From a virus, in the IMG/VR virus record IMGVR_UViG_3300045971_000344, positions 186,001 through 250,000 of that record: a DNA stretch of 64,000 nucleotides, one strand, 5' to 3'. Positions within the stretch are counted from its first letter, which is position 1; each line of letters opens with the position of its first letter. The position numbers and the translations under genes were made by a program. This document shows, piece after piece, positions 8,305-17,679 of this stretch. The notes under the pieces were generated by a model. It was not told the origin of the DNA. It ran no database searches and saw only the letters and a list, made by a program, of their open reading frames with translations.

Positions 8305-8730
8305 CTACTCCTTATCATTTCCAATCAACTTACTTTTATAGAAAATATTGGACAGAATCTTCAAACCTTCATTCAGGGCCTTATTTTTCTTTGCCGCGGA
8401 CACGTTTAACGCTATCTGGAGGAGCTTAAATCTTCTATTAACTTCAATTTTTGGAAGCCTACGAATTGTGTTTAAAACCTGGGTTTCTTGATAAGGCGCT
8501 ATTTTTGTCAAGTCCCTTGGAAGTTCAACTTCTTCTATTATGTCATCAACTGTAGGTATATAATTAATTTTGGTTTTCCAGCAACGGTTAAACTCATCTA
8601 AATGTTGTGCAGTAAAGCTTTTGTTTTGATCCTTAAATTTTTTCTTTATGTATTCAAAAACCTCTTTTTTACTATACTGTAAGTTCTTGTACTCTGCTAC
8701 CTTATCTATCCACTTAGTTCTTGTCTTCAT
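8305..8730 (-). CDS. Unknown basic helical protein
   Basis: A 141-residue basic, helix-rich protein. Residues ~5-52 (a segment ending HLDEFNRCW) match in pattern a small helical module found near the N-termini of two plus-strand proteins at 38819 and 44417: a helix with 'LK/NL..y/G.s..EV', a second basic helix, then 'w/f....l..Lf/F...W'. The C-terminal half has two more amphipathic helices. It ends with TAG just before the ferritin start, so both are in one operon. No catalytic motif is visible. Confidence 0.6.
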   Translation of the reverse strand: MKTRTKWIDKVAEYKNLQYSKKEVFEYIKKKFKDQNKSFTAQHLDEFNRCWKTKINYIPTVDDIIEEVELPRDLTKIAPYQETQVLNTIRRLPKIEVNRRFKLLQIALNVSAAKKNKALNEGLKILSNIFYKSKLIGNDKE

Positions 8731-8736
8731 GGTTAA

Positions 8737-8952
8737 TTACTCCGTTAGAATTCTCCACAGAGGACTATAGTCACCTTTGTGCTTAATAAGCTCTAGCAAA
8801 GCCTCTGCTACATCCAGTTTACCTTCAGCTCTATATAGAACTGGAGCGATAGACGGATTACGTGAGTCCTTTTTACAAAATGCTATAGTTTCTTTTTGCT
8901 CTTTTATTATTTTCTCACAGTCAGTGCGTAGGCGTTTTAACGTGAGGCCCAT
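8737..8952 (-). CDS. Small unknown protein
   Basis: A 71-residue, mostly helical protein (MGLTLKRLRTDCEKIIKEQ...). It overlaps the upstream gene by 16 bp and lies 6 bp before the next start, so it is probably co-translated. Its middle 'APVLYRAEGKLDVAEALLE' resembles a short helical hairpin. No motif identifies a function. Confidence 0.5.
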   Translation of the reverse strand: MGLTLKRLRTDCEKIIKEQKETIAFCKKDSRNPSIAPVLYRAEGKLDVAEALLELIKHKGDYSPLWRILTE

Positions 8953-9242
8953 CTTAAATACCTCATTTCAATAATAGTCTTTTTTAGATAAATACAGTTG
9001 CCCGTACCTAGACAGCCTATATCCGCCATAACCTTTAACTTATTTCGGTCGTCACTTAAGCAGGCTTTGACCTCACAAGTAAAATGGTATAAGATCCACC
9101 CAAATATAGGATCTGGCTTATTGAGAATCAAATAGTTCTTTATCATGTTATCAATTAACTGATAATTTTTTGACTCAATGGCGGTAATAACGTGGTCTAT
9201 TACTATAAGATGTTCTATACCGATATCTTCGGAATTAATCAT
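8937..9242 (-). CDS. Small unknown protein
   Basis: A 101-residue protein (MINSEDIGIEHLIVIDHV...) with an acidic, helical first half and three scattered Cys in the second half (CEVKAC, GCLGTGNC). The 3' end overlaps the next gene by 16 bp. No recognisable domain. It belongs to the small-gene cluster between the glycosyltransferase and ferritin. Confidence 0.5.
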   Translation of the reverse strand: MINSEDIGIEHLIVIDHVITAIESKNYQLIDNMIKNYLILNKPDPIFGWILYHFTCEVKACLSDDRNKLKVMADIGCLGTGNCIYLKKTIIEMRYLRWASR

Positions 9243-9257
9243 AATACTACACTCTCT

Positions 9258-9656
9258 TTATGTTAGAAGAATTTTACTATTCCCTCGCTTATTAGACTTA
9301 TCATACGCAGGATAAACATTCTCACTAACTTTTGACTTCATACCCTTATACTTCTCAAAATCAGAGTGATTGTCCGACCGGCGGACATTTACTGTAATAT
9401 CACTAGGTAGGGGCTTATTATCTTCTTGGTCGAATAAATCTCTAGGTTGTTTTCTACGCTGGTCCTCGTACAAAGCAAGTGTATAATTACAGCAACAGCC
9501 TTTTTCAGAGCCGTTCTTTCTAGAGCTAGTAGATTCATGGACTGGACAAAGTTGTTCCTCCTCTAGCATATCCCTTACCATTTTAGTTGTTGACTCACCA
9601 GATTCATTATAGGTAAAACGTGCATCCGCTACTATAACGAATTTAATGATCTTCAT
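9258..9656 (-). CDS. Unknown protein with strand leader
   Basis: A 132-residue protein starting MKIIKFVIVADARF, a basic residue plus alternating hydrophobic strand as in the leader family described for the right arm. A Cys/His-containing middle (CPVHESTS, then GCCCNYTLA) may bind metal. The C-terminal half is charged and low in hydrophobics, so probably extended. Its ATG overlaps the stop codon of a 29-codon ORF upstream (ATGA). Function unknown. Confidence 0.55.
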   Translation of the reverse strand: MKIIKFVIVADARFTYNESGESTTKMVRDMLEEEQLCPVHESTSSRKNGSEKGCCCNYTLALYEDQRRKQPRDLFDQEDNKPLPSDITVNVRRSDNHSDFEKYKGMKSKVSENVYPAYDKSNKRGNSKILLT

Positions 9657-9742
9657 GGGAAGCCCTTATCAATTAAGCATTTTATAACTGTTGCTGACCC
9701 ACATACATAGATCAACCCGCAGGTGATGATAAACATTGACAT
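9653..9742 (-). CDS. Possible 29-residue membrane peptide
   Basis: A short ORF encoding MSMFIITCGLIYVCGSATVI followed by KCLIDKGFP. It has a GGAG ribosome site 8 bases upstream of ATG 9742, and its TGA overlaps the next ATG (ATGA), the same coupling used throughout this genome. The first ~22 residues could form one transmembrane helix. The ORF fills an otherwise empty gap between two genes. It is short, so the call is tentative. Confidence 0.4.
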   Translation of the reverse strand: MSMFIITCGLIYVCGSATVIKCLIDKGFP

Positions 9743-9757
9743 AGCTCAATCTCCAAT

Positions 9758-9964
9758 TTATAGTAAACCTCTCGAACTGAACTTCACATTCTTTCTCGCA
9801 TCTTCTAAAAGAGCCTCATGCTCTAATCCCTGGGTTTCATCAATCTCGGGCTTTATTTTTATTCTTAAATCTGGTGCAGTTAGTAACGCAGGGCTTTTAG
9901 CCGTAGGGAAAGCACGTGGTTTATCAAGGCTCCTATTTGCGATTGTAACCGCTTTGATCTTCAT
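9758..9964 (-). CDS. Small unknown protein with strand leader
   Basis: A 68-residue protein beginning MKIKAVTIANRSLD, which fits the recurrent leader (basic residue, alternating strand, small polar cluster). The rest is Pro/Lys/Glu-rich and looks mostly extended. It overlaps the end of the upstream glycosyltransferase gene by 4 bp. Function unknown. Confidence 0.5.
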   Translation of the reverse strand: MKIKAVTIANRSLDKPRAFPTAKSPALLTAPDLRIKIKPEIDETQGLEHEALLEDARKNVKFSSRGLL

Positions 9965-11247
9965 ATAACTATTCTCCCGGACAACCTGTTGTAATCTTTT
10001 ATGGCAATCAAGTGTGCAACTGCATAAGGGATATCGTTTTCTTTATGCCAATCTGAAAAGAAAACAGTATCTAAGTAGGACTCTCTAAAATGGATTGTAT
10101 CATTATCAATAAACTTGGATTGTTCCCGCCGGGTGTAGTACCAGAAGGAATTAGTATTCCAATAGCTGATATGGGTTGGGTCTTGGAATGCACCTTTACT
10201 TGGAGAAGATGGAACTTGAATAAGAATCATACCACCAGGAGCTAATACTCTGTGGGCCTCACTCATGACAAATTGCTTGTCCTTTAGGTGTTCTATAACG
10301 TCATTGGCTACAATCAGGCCCACGCTATTGTCTTCAAAAGGCCACGACTCATTTAAGTCGCATACTACATCTGCATCTTTTAGATCAACAGATAGTATCC
10401 CCGGTTTTTTATCAAAGCGTCCACCAAAGTCTAATGCCAGGAGGTTATTACGCGCCGCCCAAACAGTTGCTATTTGGTGAATATACCGGTTATATATAGG
10501 TAACACATTATCTTGGATTTCCTTATTATGGATAAGCCAAGTGTTGTTACCAGTTACCCTATACAGATATAAGCATTCTTTGATATGATACATCTCTGTA
10601 TAGATCGCTGTCCTACAAAGTAGCTCCTGATCATCTAATACCCGCATATTGGGATTATGACCACCTATATGCTTATACACTTCGGCTCGCCAGGCGCGTA
10701 AATGATTCGGAGCGTACCAGATTTTAGATACCGCGGCTGGGTGGTCATCAAAGCTCATAGGTACATCTAGAACATGACCTTTGTACTCTATCTGATAGTA
10801 GGTCCAACCGTTGCTTTCAGGATAACGCTCTACGTTCTCAAAGTCACCTTTAAAGTTAGCACAATCAGAATAAACGAAGCCAACTTCTGGATGGGCCATA
10901 AAGACGTCTATAACCTTTTGGATCGCGTTATCCATAAAGATATCATCGTGATCAACTTCAAGGTAAACGTCTCCGGTACAGTAAGAACAAGCATTGGCCT
11001 TTAATGCACCTACATAGGGATTACCAGTAAACCAATGAATACTTACCCTAGGGTCGGCCGCAATGTCCTTAAAGGCAGAGGCTTTCCAATCAGGATCATT
11101 TAAGTACAAGTACTCTAAATCTGTGTCGAGCCCATTTGCTACAATTACCCACTCATAAAATGGCTGGTCCTTTATAGATTCATAAAGGTCAAAAAGATAG
11201 GTCAAGTTATGGGTGGGCGTAAAGATTGATACTTTTAGTTGTTCCAT
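9961..11247 (-). CDS. Glycosyltransferase family 2 fused to SAM-dependent methyltransferase
   Basis: A 428-residue protein. I chose ATG 11247 (MEQLKVSIFTPTHN) with GAGGGAA upstream. Residues ~5-245 are a GT-A domain: the opening strand SIFTPTHNL, the DHDD metal-binding motif near residue 110, and a DDQELLCR segment typical of family-2 transferases. Residues ~270-428 are a class I methyltransferase: LDFGGR for motif I, VDLKDADVVCDL, ANDVIEHL for the post-II motif, and LAPGGMILIQVPS for motif III. It would transfer a sugar and methylate it or a linked sugar. Targets may be virion glycoproteins, host surface glycans or modified bases; the sequence does not decide. It starts just downstream of a terminator/promoter pair. 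Confidence 0.8.
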   Translation of the reverse strand: MEQLKVSIFTPTHNLTYLFDLYESIKDQPFYEWVIVANGLDTDLEYLYLNDPDWKASAFKDIAADPRVSIHWFTGNPYVGALKANACSYCTGDVYLEVDHDDIFMDNAIQKVIDVFMAHPEVGFVYSDCANFKGDFENVERYPESNGWTYYQIEYKGHVLDVPMSFDDHPAAVSKIWYAPNHLRAWRAEVYKHIGGHNPNMRVLDDQELLCRTAIYTEMYHIKECLYLYRVTGNNTWLIHNKEIQDNVLPIYNRYIHQIATVWAARNNLLALDFGGRFDKKPGILSVDLKDADVVCDLNESWPFEDNSVGLIVANDVIEHLKDKQFVMSEAHRVLAPGGMILIQVPSSPSKGAFQDPTHISYWNTNSFWYYTRREQSKFIDNDTIHFRESYLDTVFFSDWHKENDIPYAVAHLIAIKDYNRLSGRIVI

Positions 11248-11270
11248 TTGTTCCCTCACTCTCACGTAGT

Positions 11271-11296
11271 ATTTAATAGTAAATTACGAATTTAGC
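11271..11296 (-). promoter_or_regulatory. Candidate phage promoter (GTAATTTA element)
   Basis: On the minus strand the sequence reads TTCGTAATTTACTATTAAAT and lies 25-50 bases upstream of the GT2-methyltransferase start, directly after a terminator hairpin. It matches the element seen at 30.74, 36.90, 46.75 and 55.30 kb. Confidence 0.5.
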
Positions 11297-11334
11297 GTGG
11301 TAAGGACAACCAAATAGCTGTCTGCCCTTACCAC
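11297..11334 (-). terminator. Terminator hairpin downstream of the lectin-domain gene
   Basis: Nine perfectly paired bases (GTGGTAAGG 11297-11305 with CCTTACCAC 11326-11334) around a 20-base loop, placed 15 bp after the stop of the 1,744-residue gene on the minus strand. No long T tract follows, so termination may be partial. Confidence 0.55.
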
Positions 11335-11349
11335 TATACTAAGTATTAA

Positions 11350-14300
11350 CTAAAAGGCTACAGTCGGTACATCATAGTAATTTCTAGCTTTTCCTACGGT
11401 CAGTCTAAAGTCATCAATGTAGCAATCTGGACTAGACCCAAGAGTGGTATACTCACCGATTCTGTTTATTGTACCAGCGTATAGAGTACCAGTAAGCGTA
11501 GACTCATAAATCTGTACGCCGTCTTTCAGTACATAATAGTTTGAACCTACACGACTGACCCTTAAATGATACCAAGTGCCTGCTACCATTGGAGTAGTTA
11601 CAGCAGTAGTAAACTGCCACGTTGTTCCATTTATTGAAGCATAGAATAATAGCCCGGTAGTACTAGAAGTACGAACTCCGAATCCTGCATAACCTGTAGC
11701 ATTAGCATTAAGGATTACAAGATGCTTATTGTCAACAACGGTAACAAAGTTGAACCAGAATTCAAGAGTGAAGTCCTGAGCACCTAAAGTTGGTGGATTA
11801 ATTATCTCTACATAGTTTCCACTACCACCAGGTATTCTTAAACTAGAGGTTCCATACTTGAAGTTTGAAGTCGATATTGCTGCTGTACCTTTTAGCATCA
11901 AGGTACTTGTCATAGACTGGTCAACTACTTGTCCGTTTATTCCACTCAATAATAACTGAGTGTTTGTTATGGCAGTCAAGGGTCCAAGTTCTGGTGTAAA
12001 GTTGATATTATAAAGTGCGGTACCTTTTACAATACGAACATTTGAAATATAACCATTATAAAAATAACCATTAGCCCCTGCAATAAATACACCGGTGTTA
12101 TCAGTAAAATTCACTGCATTTGTAACAGAGCCACCACCGTCTATACCATTAATATAAATCTTAAATACGTTTCCTGTTCTAACTAACGCAATATGAGTCC
12201 ATGTGTTAAGACTCACAGAAGCAGTAGTAGTCATAATCGTAGAACCAACTGTGCTTACAGTAACACAGCCAGTAGCCTGTTGAATGTATAGTGCCCAACC
12301 AGTAGAACCTGAATTTGTAGTTACTCCTAAAAGAAAGCCTATTGCCGTCCGCGCACTTTGGTATGCCCAGCATTCAGCAGTAAAATCAGAGGTACCCATC
12401 ACTACATTAGGGCTAATAGCTGATGTAATTATATCAGAAGTCCCGTTAAAGTATAGAGAACCACAGATACTATTACTAACTACTGCCAAAGGAAAGGGAG
12501 ATTGCGTAGAAATCAGAGGGTTAGTATTAGCAGTAACAGTTAAGTTATTAGTGGAGGCATCTGTAAACTTATTAGATGTACACATTAATAACTGAGTACC
12601 TGAAACTGCGGTCAATGTCTGAGTAGGTACTGCAAAGTTGGAGGTATAGATAGCAGTACCTTTAATGATACGAGCGTTAGAAACGTATCCACCTAAAAAG
12701 TGGCCTATTTGTATAGTAGGTGTTGTACCTTCCAGTGCCCAAGTGTACGTCATTGATGCCTTAGATACGCCATCAACCCATAGTGTTAATAGATTACCTT
12801 GACGAGTTAATGCAACATGATACCATCTACCTGTAACTGGAATTATACCTGAGTTCAAAGTTTGACTACTCCAGCTCTGACCTGAAGCAGAACTCATAAA
12901 AGATATTTGACTGTACCTACCAGGATTTCCTAAATTTAAACTCCAGGCTGAAGAGGAGTTACCAAAAATTAAGCTTAAAGGATAGACTCCATTATTATAG
13001 GGGGCATATTCAACTTTACCAAATGCTTCAATAGTAAAATCACCAGTACCTAAAGTAATCCCAGCATTAGTAGGTACCGACAAAGAACAGGTACTAACCT
13101 GATAAACGCTATTACCAAAATAGGTGCTCCAGTCAGTATTAACACTTATAGTATCCAACTTAGTGAAAGGAGACATAGGTACAACTTGAAGAGTTCCTGT
13201 TACGGTTAGCGTGCTATTATTACTTGAGTTATCTAAGAAACGATTTGACTGGCAGGTCAACAACTGAGTATTAGTTACAGCTGTTAATGCTGCAGTAGGT
13301 ACTGAGAAATCAGAAGTATATAATGCGGTACCCTTTACAAGTCTAAGATTTGAAAGGTTGCCAGACATTGCTTGACTAGTATCTGCACCATTCATACCAA
13401 TAAATACAAATCCTGTAGTACAGGTATAGTTTGTACTATCAGAATAAGTTGTATTTACTTGGGTACCATTTAAGTAAATTCTTGTACTTCCTGATGCTCT
13501 ACATACAGAAATATGATTCCAGACATTTGTTAGAACTACTCCACCTGAGGTCTTTACTGCGCCACTTGCACCAGCTAACTGAATTACCCCAGAGGTAGAT
13601 AACAATAATAACATTCTGCCTGCGCTATTACCGTCATAAATATCAAGTATGTCTCTGGCAGTAGACAAATCTTTAACCCTTAGCCAGCATTCCATAGTAA
13701 AATCACCAGTACCTAATGCAAAATTTGATGACCATGAAACTTTTTGTCCATTACCGGTTGTACCATCAGAGTAAACACTCCAATTTGGAGCATACGGAGT
13801 AAATGATCCTTGACTTGGAGCACCTGTTGGAGTAACAGTAAAGTTATTCAAAGACGAGTCCAAGAATATTCCGTTAGTACCATCGGAAGTCATACCGCTC
13901 AATCCAGAAATTGAAGTAGAACCATTCGTACCTTCTGCTTTAAGTAGCAAAGAGGTAACTGACCAGTAGTTATCTGTAACATCTGGTAGTTCTGTGACTG
14001 GTGATGTGAAGTTTGCTGTGTAACGAGCAACACCTTTTGTTAGTCGAATGGAATCCAGGTAACCAACAAACGGGTTACCTCCAGTTATCCACATGCCTAG
14101 TCTAAACTGATTATTGTTACAATCAGTAGAATCAGTCCAACTCGAACCTTCTTGAACTCCATCTAAGAACATTTTGGTAATACCAGATGCTCTAGCTACG
14201 GCTACATGATACCAGGTATTATTCTGAATTGTTGTAGCACCTACAATGTTAGTAATACCTGAAACTCCATAGGATAACTTATTGCTTGCATTAACCCATA

Positions 14301-16584
14301 AACGAGGACCATTAACTCCTGAATTTGCAAAGTCCATAATGCAACTACCTGCATTAGTCTGGCGGTAAATCCAAAGTTCTACTGTGTAGTTACCAGTACC
14401 GAAGTTGTAGAGTAGCGTAGATGCGGGACCCATTGCATAGTCGCCGGAACCACCTGGGAAGTACAAACTAGACGTTCCAAATTTCTTTTGTGCGGTTGAA
14501 ATCTGAGCAGAACCATAAGCAGTAAGTGTAATAACACCCATGCCAGCTACGGGTGGCTCATAGCTAAGCTGTAATTGAGTATAGTTACTTTGTGAGTCCA
14601 AACTTAAATTTGGATTTTTAGCAGGAGTGAAGTTTCTAGAATACCTACAAGCACCATTGGTAATCCTTACGTCATCAACCAATATTGGTGCCGTGTAAGT
14701 ATTCATCTGACCAATAGTTATATAGCTCTGTGTTACTGATATAGCAGTAAAAGTATTTACTAATCCTTCTTTTACTCCGTTTACAAAGAGTGAGATTACT
14801 CCGGCTTCACAGGTTACAGCTAAATGATACCACTGATTTAGAGCCAATACTGTAGAACCAGTTAAATTAACGGCTGCTGAACCGGTCCAATAATAAAAAT
14901 GTGCATAACTCTGCCAGTCTATACCAAAACCCCAATCCATAAAGGCACCACTTGGACTGTACTGACCAATACCACATGGAAACGAGGCATAACCGTAAGT
15001 ACCTGTTCTGCATAACCACATTTCAACAGTCCAGTTAGCACTGGTATTCATTGAAATTTGTGGGGGATTGGTTATTGGAGTCTGTAGATAACCACCTGCA
15101 TCCAACTTAATACTTCCTGTACCAAACTTCTTACTAGAAGTAGTAATCTGTGCATTACCTACCGAAGTCCAGTTCTGTAACTTTGATTCATCTATTATTC
15201 CAGCGTTTGAATTTGTTACCAAAAGCTTAGTATTGGTAATAGCCATTAACGAGGAAGTAGGAACTGTATAGGTAGTCCCTGAATAAACTGCGGTTCCTAT
15301 AACTACTCTCGCATTTGAGATATACCCATTAAAGAAATGTAAAGTTGGGTCCCAACCTATTCTGGTCGCATACTGATAATACACATCTCCGGCTCTAGTA
15401 AATGTTTTAAGTTGGACCCCGTCCATCCACAAGGCATAAACAGAACCAGTACGAGTTATAGCTACATGATGCCACTGATTAAGACCAACAGCAACTAAAC
15501 TATCCATGTTGGCCACACTCTGTATAGTAAAATACAGATTATTAGTATTTTGCATGAATAACAGAATTTGGTCATTTGCTATAATTGGTTGAATGGCCCC
15601 ACCAGCTTTTGGATAGATAAATGCTTCCCAGGTAAAGTCCTGAGAAAGGATTACGTTATTTGTACTTGAAGCAGCAGTTAAATAATCAGTAGTGCCATTT
15701 AGCAATACAGAAGCCCCATTAATAGCTGGGTCATAAGTAACAGTCTTAAACGGAGAAAACGTTGAGATTGCGGCACTTCCATAGACCACTGGAGTTTGAG
15801 CAATAGTAGAGTTGTCTAAGAATCTGTTATCTTGGCAAGTCAACAACTGGGTTCCAGTTATAGCCGGTAGTCTCGTTGTAGGTACTGTAAAATTAGAGGT
15901 ATATACAGCACTACCTTTAACTAGTCGGAAGTTTGAAACAACTCCGTTAATACCACACTCTGGTCCTGTCCAGTAATCACCAATAGATATTTTAGTATTA
16001 GTATAGTTCATGGTATCTGCAACAGTATAAATATTAACTCCGTTAAGATATATCTTAGTTGAACCTCCGGTCTTAACGTATGCAATATGATACCAGGTAT
16101 TGCGTTTAGGTAAAACTGTGGTATATGCTACTTGAGAACCATTAGCAGAAAAATACCAACCATTTGAGTGAACAGCAACTGCCCACAGGTTAGCTACACT
16201 ATTACTAACTCCGCTGTTACCACCACCGGGACATGAAAATACTCCTCCTGCATAAGTACCCCATGCTGTAAAATACGCCCAGCACTCAGCTGTAAAATCT
16301 CCTGTACCCATTGCATTTCCAGCATTAGTGAAACTAACGGCCCCTACAGGAGACCATGTAAAAGACGTTGCCCAGTCTGAACCGAAAGGTCCGAATGAAC
16401 CTTGACTTGGAGTACCAGTTGGAGTTATTGCCAAAGCGTTTGTACTCGTATCTAAATAAGTATTATTGTTTGCCGCATTTACTCCATCACCAGATAGTAA
16501 TATCGTAACATAACTTGCTAAAACATCGGCTAAGGTTTGGGTAAATACTTTTCGAGCTGCAACAAATCTTGAGTATGATAACAT
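11350..16584 (-). CDS. Giant adhesin-like protein with about eight concanavalin A-like domains
   Basis: A 1,744-residue protein. About eight tandem jelly-roll domains of ~160-220 residues are visible by the recurring signatures 'FTAECW.....', 'WYH[IV]A..R.G....y.[ND]G......', and 'G.[IV]SN.R[IL].KG.A.Y...F..P', separated by linkers that end LLTCQ.NRFLDNS. This is the Laminin-G-3/ConA-like lectin family. Such domains bind glycans, so the protein probably recognises the host surface as a side fibre or baseplate decoration. It starts with GGGGAGGAAAA before ATG 16584. The N-terminal ~25 residues may anchor it. It sits in a block with a Kelch-like protein and collagen-like fibres. Confidence 0.8.
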   Translation of the reverse strand: MLSYSRFVAARKVFTQTLADVLASYVTILLSGDGVNAANNNTYLDTSTNALAITPTGTPSQGSFGPFGSDWATSFTWSPVGAVSFTNAGNAMGTGDFTAECWAYFTAWGTYAGGVFSCPGGGNSGVSNSVANLWAVAVHSNGWYFSANGSQVAYTTVLPKRNTWYHIAYVKTGGSTKIYLNGVNIYTVADTMNYTNTKISIGDYWTGPECGINGVVSNFRLVKGSAVYTSNFTVPTTRLPAITGTQLLTCQDNRFLDNSTIAQTPVVYGSAAISTFSPFKTVTYDPAINGASVLLNGTTDYLTAASSTNNVILSQDFTWEAFIYPKAGGAIQPIIANDQILLFMQNTNNLYFTIQSVANMDSLVAVGLNQWHHVAITRTGSVYALWMDGVQLKTFTRAGDVYYQYATRIGWDPTLHFFNGYISNARVVIGTAVYSGTTYTVPTSSLMAITNTKLLVTNSNAGIIDESKLQNWTSVGNAQITTSSKKFGTGSIKLDAGGYLQTPITNPPQISMNTSANWTVEMWLCRTGTYGYASFPCGIGQYSPSGAFMDWGFGIDWQSYAHFYYWTGSAAVNLTGSTVLALNQWYHLAVTCEAGVISLFVNGVKEGLVNTFTAISVTQSYITIGQMNTYTAPILVDDVRITNGACRYSRNFTPAKNPNLSLDSQSNYTQLQLSYEPPVAGMGVITLTAYGSAQISTAQKKFGTSSLYFPGGSGDYAMGPASTLLYNFGTGNYTVELWIYRQTNAGSCIMDFANSGVNGPRLWVNASNKLSYGVSGITNIVGATTIQNNTWYHVAVARASGITKMFLDGVQEGSSWTDSTDCNNNQFRLGMWITGGNPFVGYLDSIRLTKGVARYTANFTSPVTELPDVTDNYWSVTSLLLKAEGTNGSTSISGLSGMTSDGTNGIFLDSSLNNFTVTPTGAPSQGSFTPYAPNWSVYSDGTTGNGQKVSWSSNFALGTGDFTMECWLRVKDLSTARDILDIYDGNSAGRMLLLLSTSGVIQLAGASGAVKTSGGVVLTNVWNHISVCRASGSTRIYLNGTQVNTTYSDSTNYTCTTGFVFIGMNGADTSQAMSGNLSNLRLVKGTALYTSDFSVPTAALTAVTNTQLLTCQSNRFLDNSSNNSTLTVTGTLQVVPMSPFTKLDTISVNTDWSTYFGNSVYQVSTCSLSVPTNAGITLGTGDFTIEAFGKVEYAPYNNGVYPLSLIFGNSSSAWSLNLGNPGRYSQISFMSSASGQSWSSQTLNSGIIPVTGRWYHVALTRQGNLLTLWVDGVSKASMTYTWALEGTTPTIQIGHFLGGYVSNARIIKGTAIYTSNFAVPTQTLTAVSGTQLLMCTSNKFTDASTNNLTVTANTNPLISTQSPFPLAVVSNSICGSLYFNGTSDIITSAISPNVVMGTSDFTAECWAYQSARTAIGFLLGVTTNSGSTGWALYIQQATGCVTVSTVGSTIMTTTASVSLNTWTHIALVRTGNVFKIYINGIDGGGSVTNAVNFTDNTGVFIAGANGYFYNGYISNVRIVKGTALYNINFTPELGPLTAITNTQLLLSGINGQVVDQSMTSTLMLKGTAAISTSNFKYGTSSLRIPGGSGNYVEIINPPTLGAQDFTLEFWFNFVTVVDNKHLVILNANATGYAGFGVRTSSTTGLLFYASINGTTWQFTTAVTTPMVAGTWYHLRVSRVGSNYYVLKDGVQIYESTLTGTLYAGTINRIGEYTTLGSSPDCYIDDFRLTVGKARNYYDVPTVAF

Positions 16585-16605
16585 TTTTCCTCCCCAAATT
16601 TAAAG

Positions 16606-17616
16606 TTATAAAACTCCACTATAGTCATTTAGGCCTCCAGAAAATGGAGCGTATTGCCACAATTTAGAATATGCACCACCTATAGCATATAGTCTTGAAC
16701 TAGTTATTAATAGTTCTGGCGCATCTGTACAGCTTACTGTAGGTGTTTCAACAATCCAAGTTCCAATAGTACCATCAGAGTTTATTGGAGCACTTTGTGT
16801 ATAAGTTGTATAGCCTCCATTATGTCCACTAAAAACATATACACGATTTCTAGTAGCTATAACTTTTGCTCGACCAACAGCATACGTCTTTTGCGTACTA
16901 GAAGTAGTCCAGGGTCCTATATTTCCGTTGCTATCTATAGTTGACTGAATGTTTAATAAATTTCCAGTATTACCACCACATACTCTATGTATAATATTTT
17001 TTGCAATTATAAATGCATCTCCTCTATTACATACTGGTGCTGAATTAGCAAGTTGTTTAAATGTTCCAACAATACCAGAAGAGTCTATAGGGGCTACGTA
17101 ACTAACACCACCAGTTCCACCAACTAAATAAATTCTTCCGTTATATACTAATGGAAATTTACCATTTCCTGCAGCAAATAAACCTGTTGTTAGCACCCAA
17201 GTATTTAATGAACCATCACTATTATAAGTAGCAGATAATAAGTCGGTACCCATTACAATGTATACCATACTTCTAGTAGTAAAAGCATATGCACTAGCAT
17301 CAATAGTTGTTACTGGTATTGTCTTATCTACAAGTTGTGTCCAAGTACCAATAACACCAGAAGAATCAATAGGTGCTCTCCAGCATGTTCCACCTACTTG
17401 GTAAATAAAATACGCATAAGATTTTAAGATAAAGGTTATACCATTAGTTGTTGCTGCGCCATAAGGTAAAGTACCTAATGCTGTAAATGCACCGAGAGCA
17501 GAATAGGTGGAGGTATTAAACGTATATTGCTGACACCAAGGATTGCAGTTTACAAACGAAGTATCTCCCGATGGCAGCATTAAAGCCCTATTTCTTGCGA
17601 GCCGTGTAGAAAACAT
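16606..17616 (-). CDS. Kelch-like / galactose-oxidase-like beta-propeller
   Basis: A 336-residue protein. I chose ATG 17616 (MFSTRLARNRALMLPSG) because GGAG precedes it; an upstream in-frame ATG lies inside the terminator stem at 17.65 kb. Blades are marked by a repeated pattern 'API[DN]S[DS]G.IGTW' with following strands such as 'RVYVFSG' and 'RLYAIGG', about six times, the hallmark of Kelch/galactose-oxidase propellers in phage fibre clusters. No copper ligands are evident, so a binding role in host recognition is more likely than oxidation. Confidence 0.7.
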   Translation of the reverse strand: MFSTRLARNRALMLPSGDTSFVNCNPWCQQYTFNTSTYSALGAFTALGTLPYGAATTNGITFILKSYAYFIYQVGGTCWRAPIDSSGVIGTWTQLVDKTIPVTTIDASAYAFTTRSMVYIVMGTDLLSATYNSDGSLNTWVLTTGLFAAGNGKFPLVYNGRIYLVGGTGGVSYVAPIDSSGIVGTFKQLANSAPVCNRGDAFIIAKNIIHRVCGGNTGNLLNIQSTIDSNGNIGPWTTSSTQKTYAVGRAKVIATRNRVYVFSGHNGGYTTYTQSAPINSDGTIGTWIVETPTVSCTDAPELLITSSRLYAIGGAYSKLWQYAPFSGGLNDYSGVL

Positions 17617-17630
17617 AGTTTCTCCAATTT

Positions 17631-17662
17631 GGGGCGGGTTCCTAATAAAAAGAACCCGCCCC
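17631..17662 (-). terminator. Strong GC-rich hairpin between fibre and propeller genes
   Basis: Eleven perfect base pairs (GGGGCGGGTTC 17631-17641 with GAACCCGCCCC 17652-17662) and a 10-base AT-rich loop. It lies just after the stop of the 1,753-residue fibre gene on the minus strand. No T tract follows before the next ribosome site, so it may attenuate or protect the mRNA rather than stop all transcription. Confidence 0.6.
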
Positions 17663-17679
17663 ACACCCAATAAAGTTAA

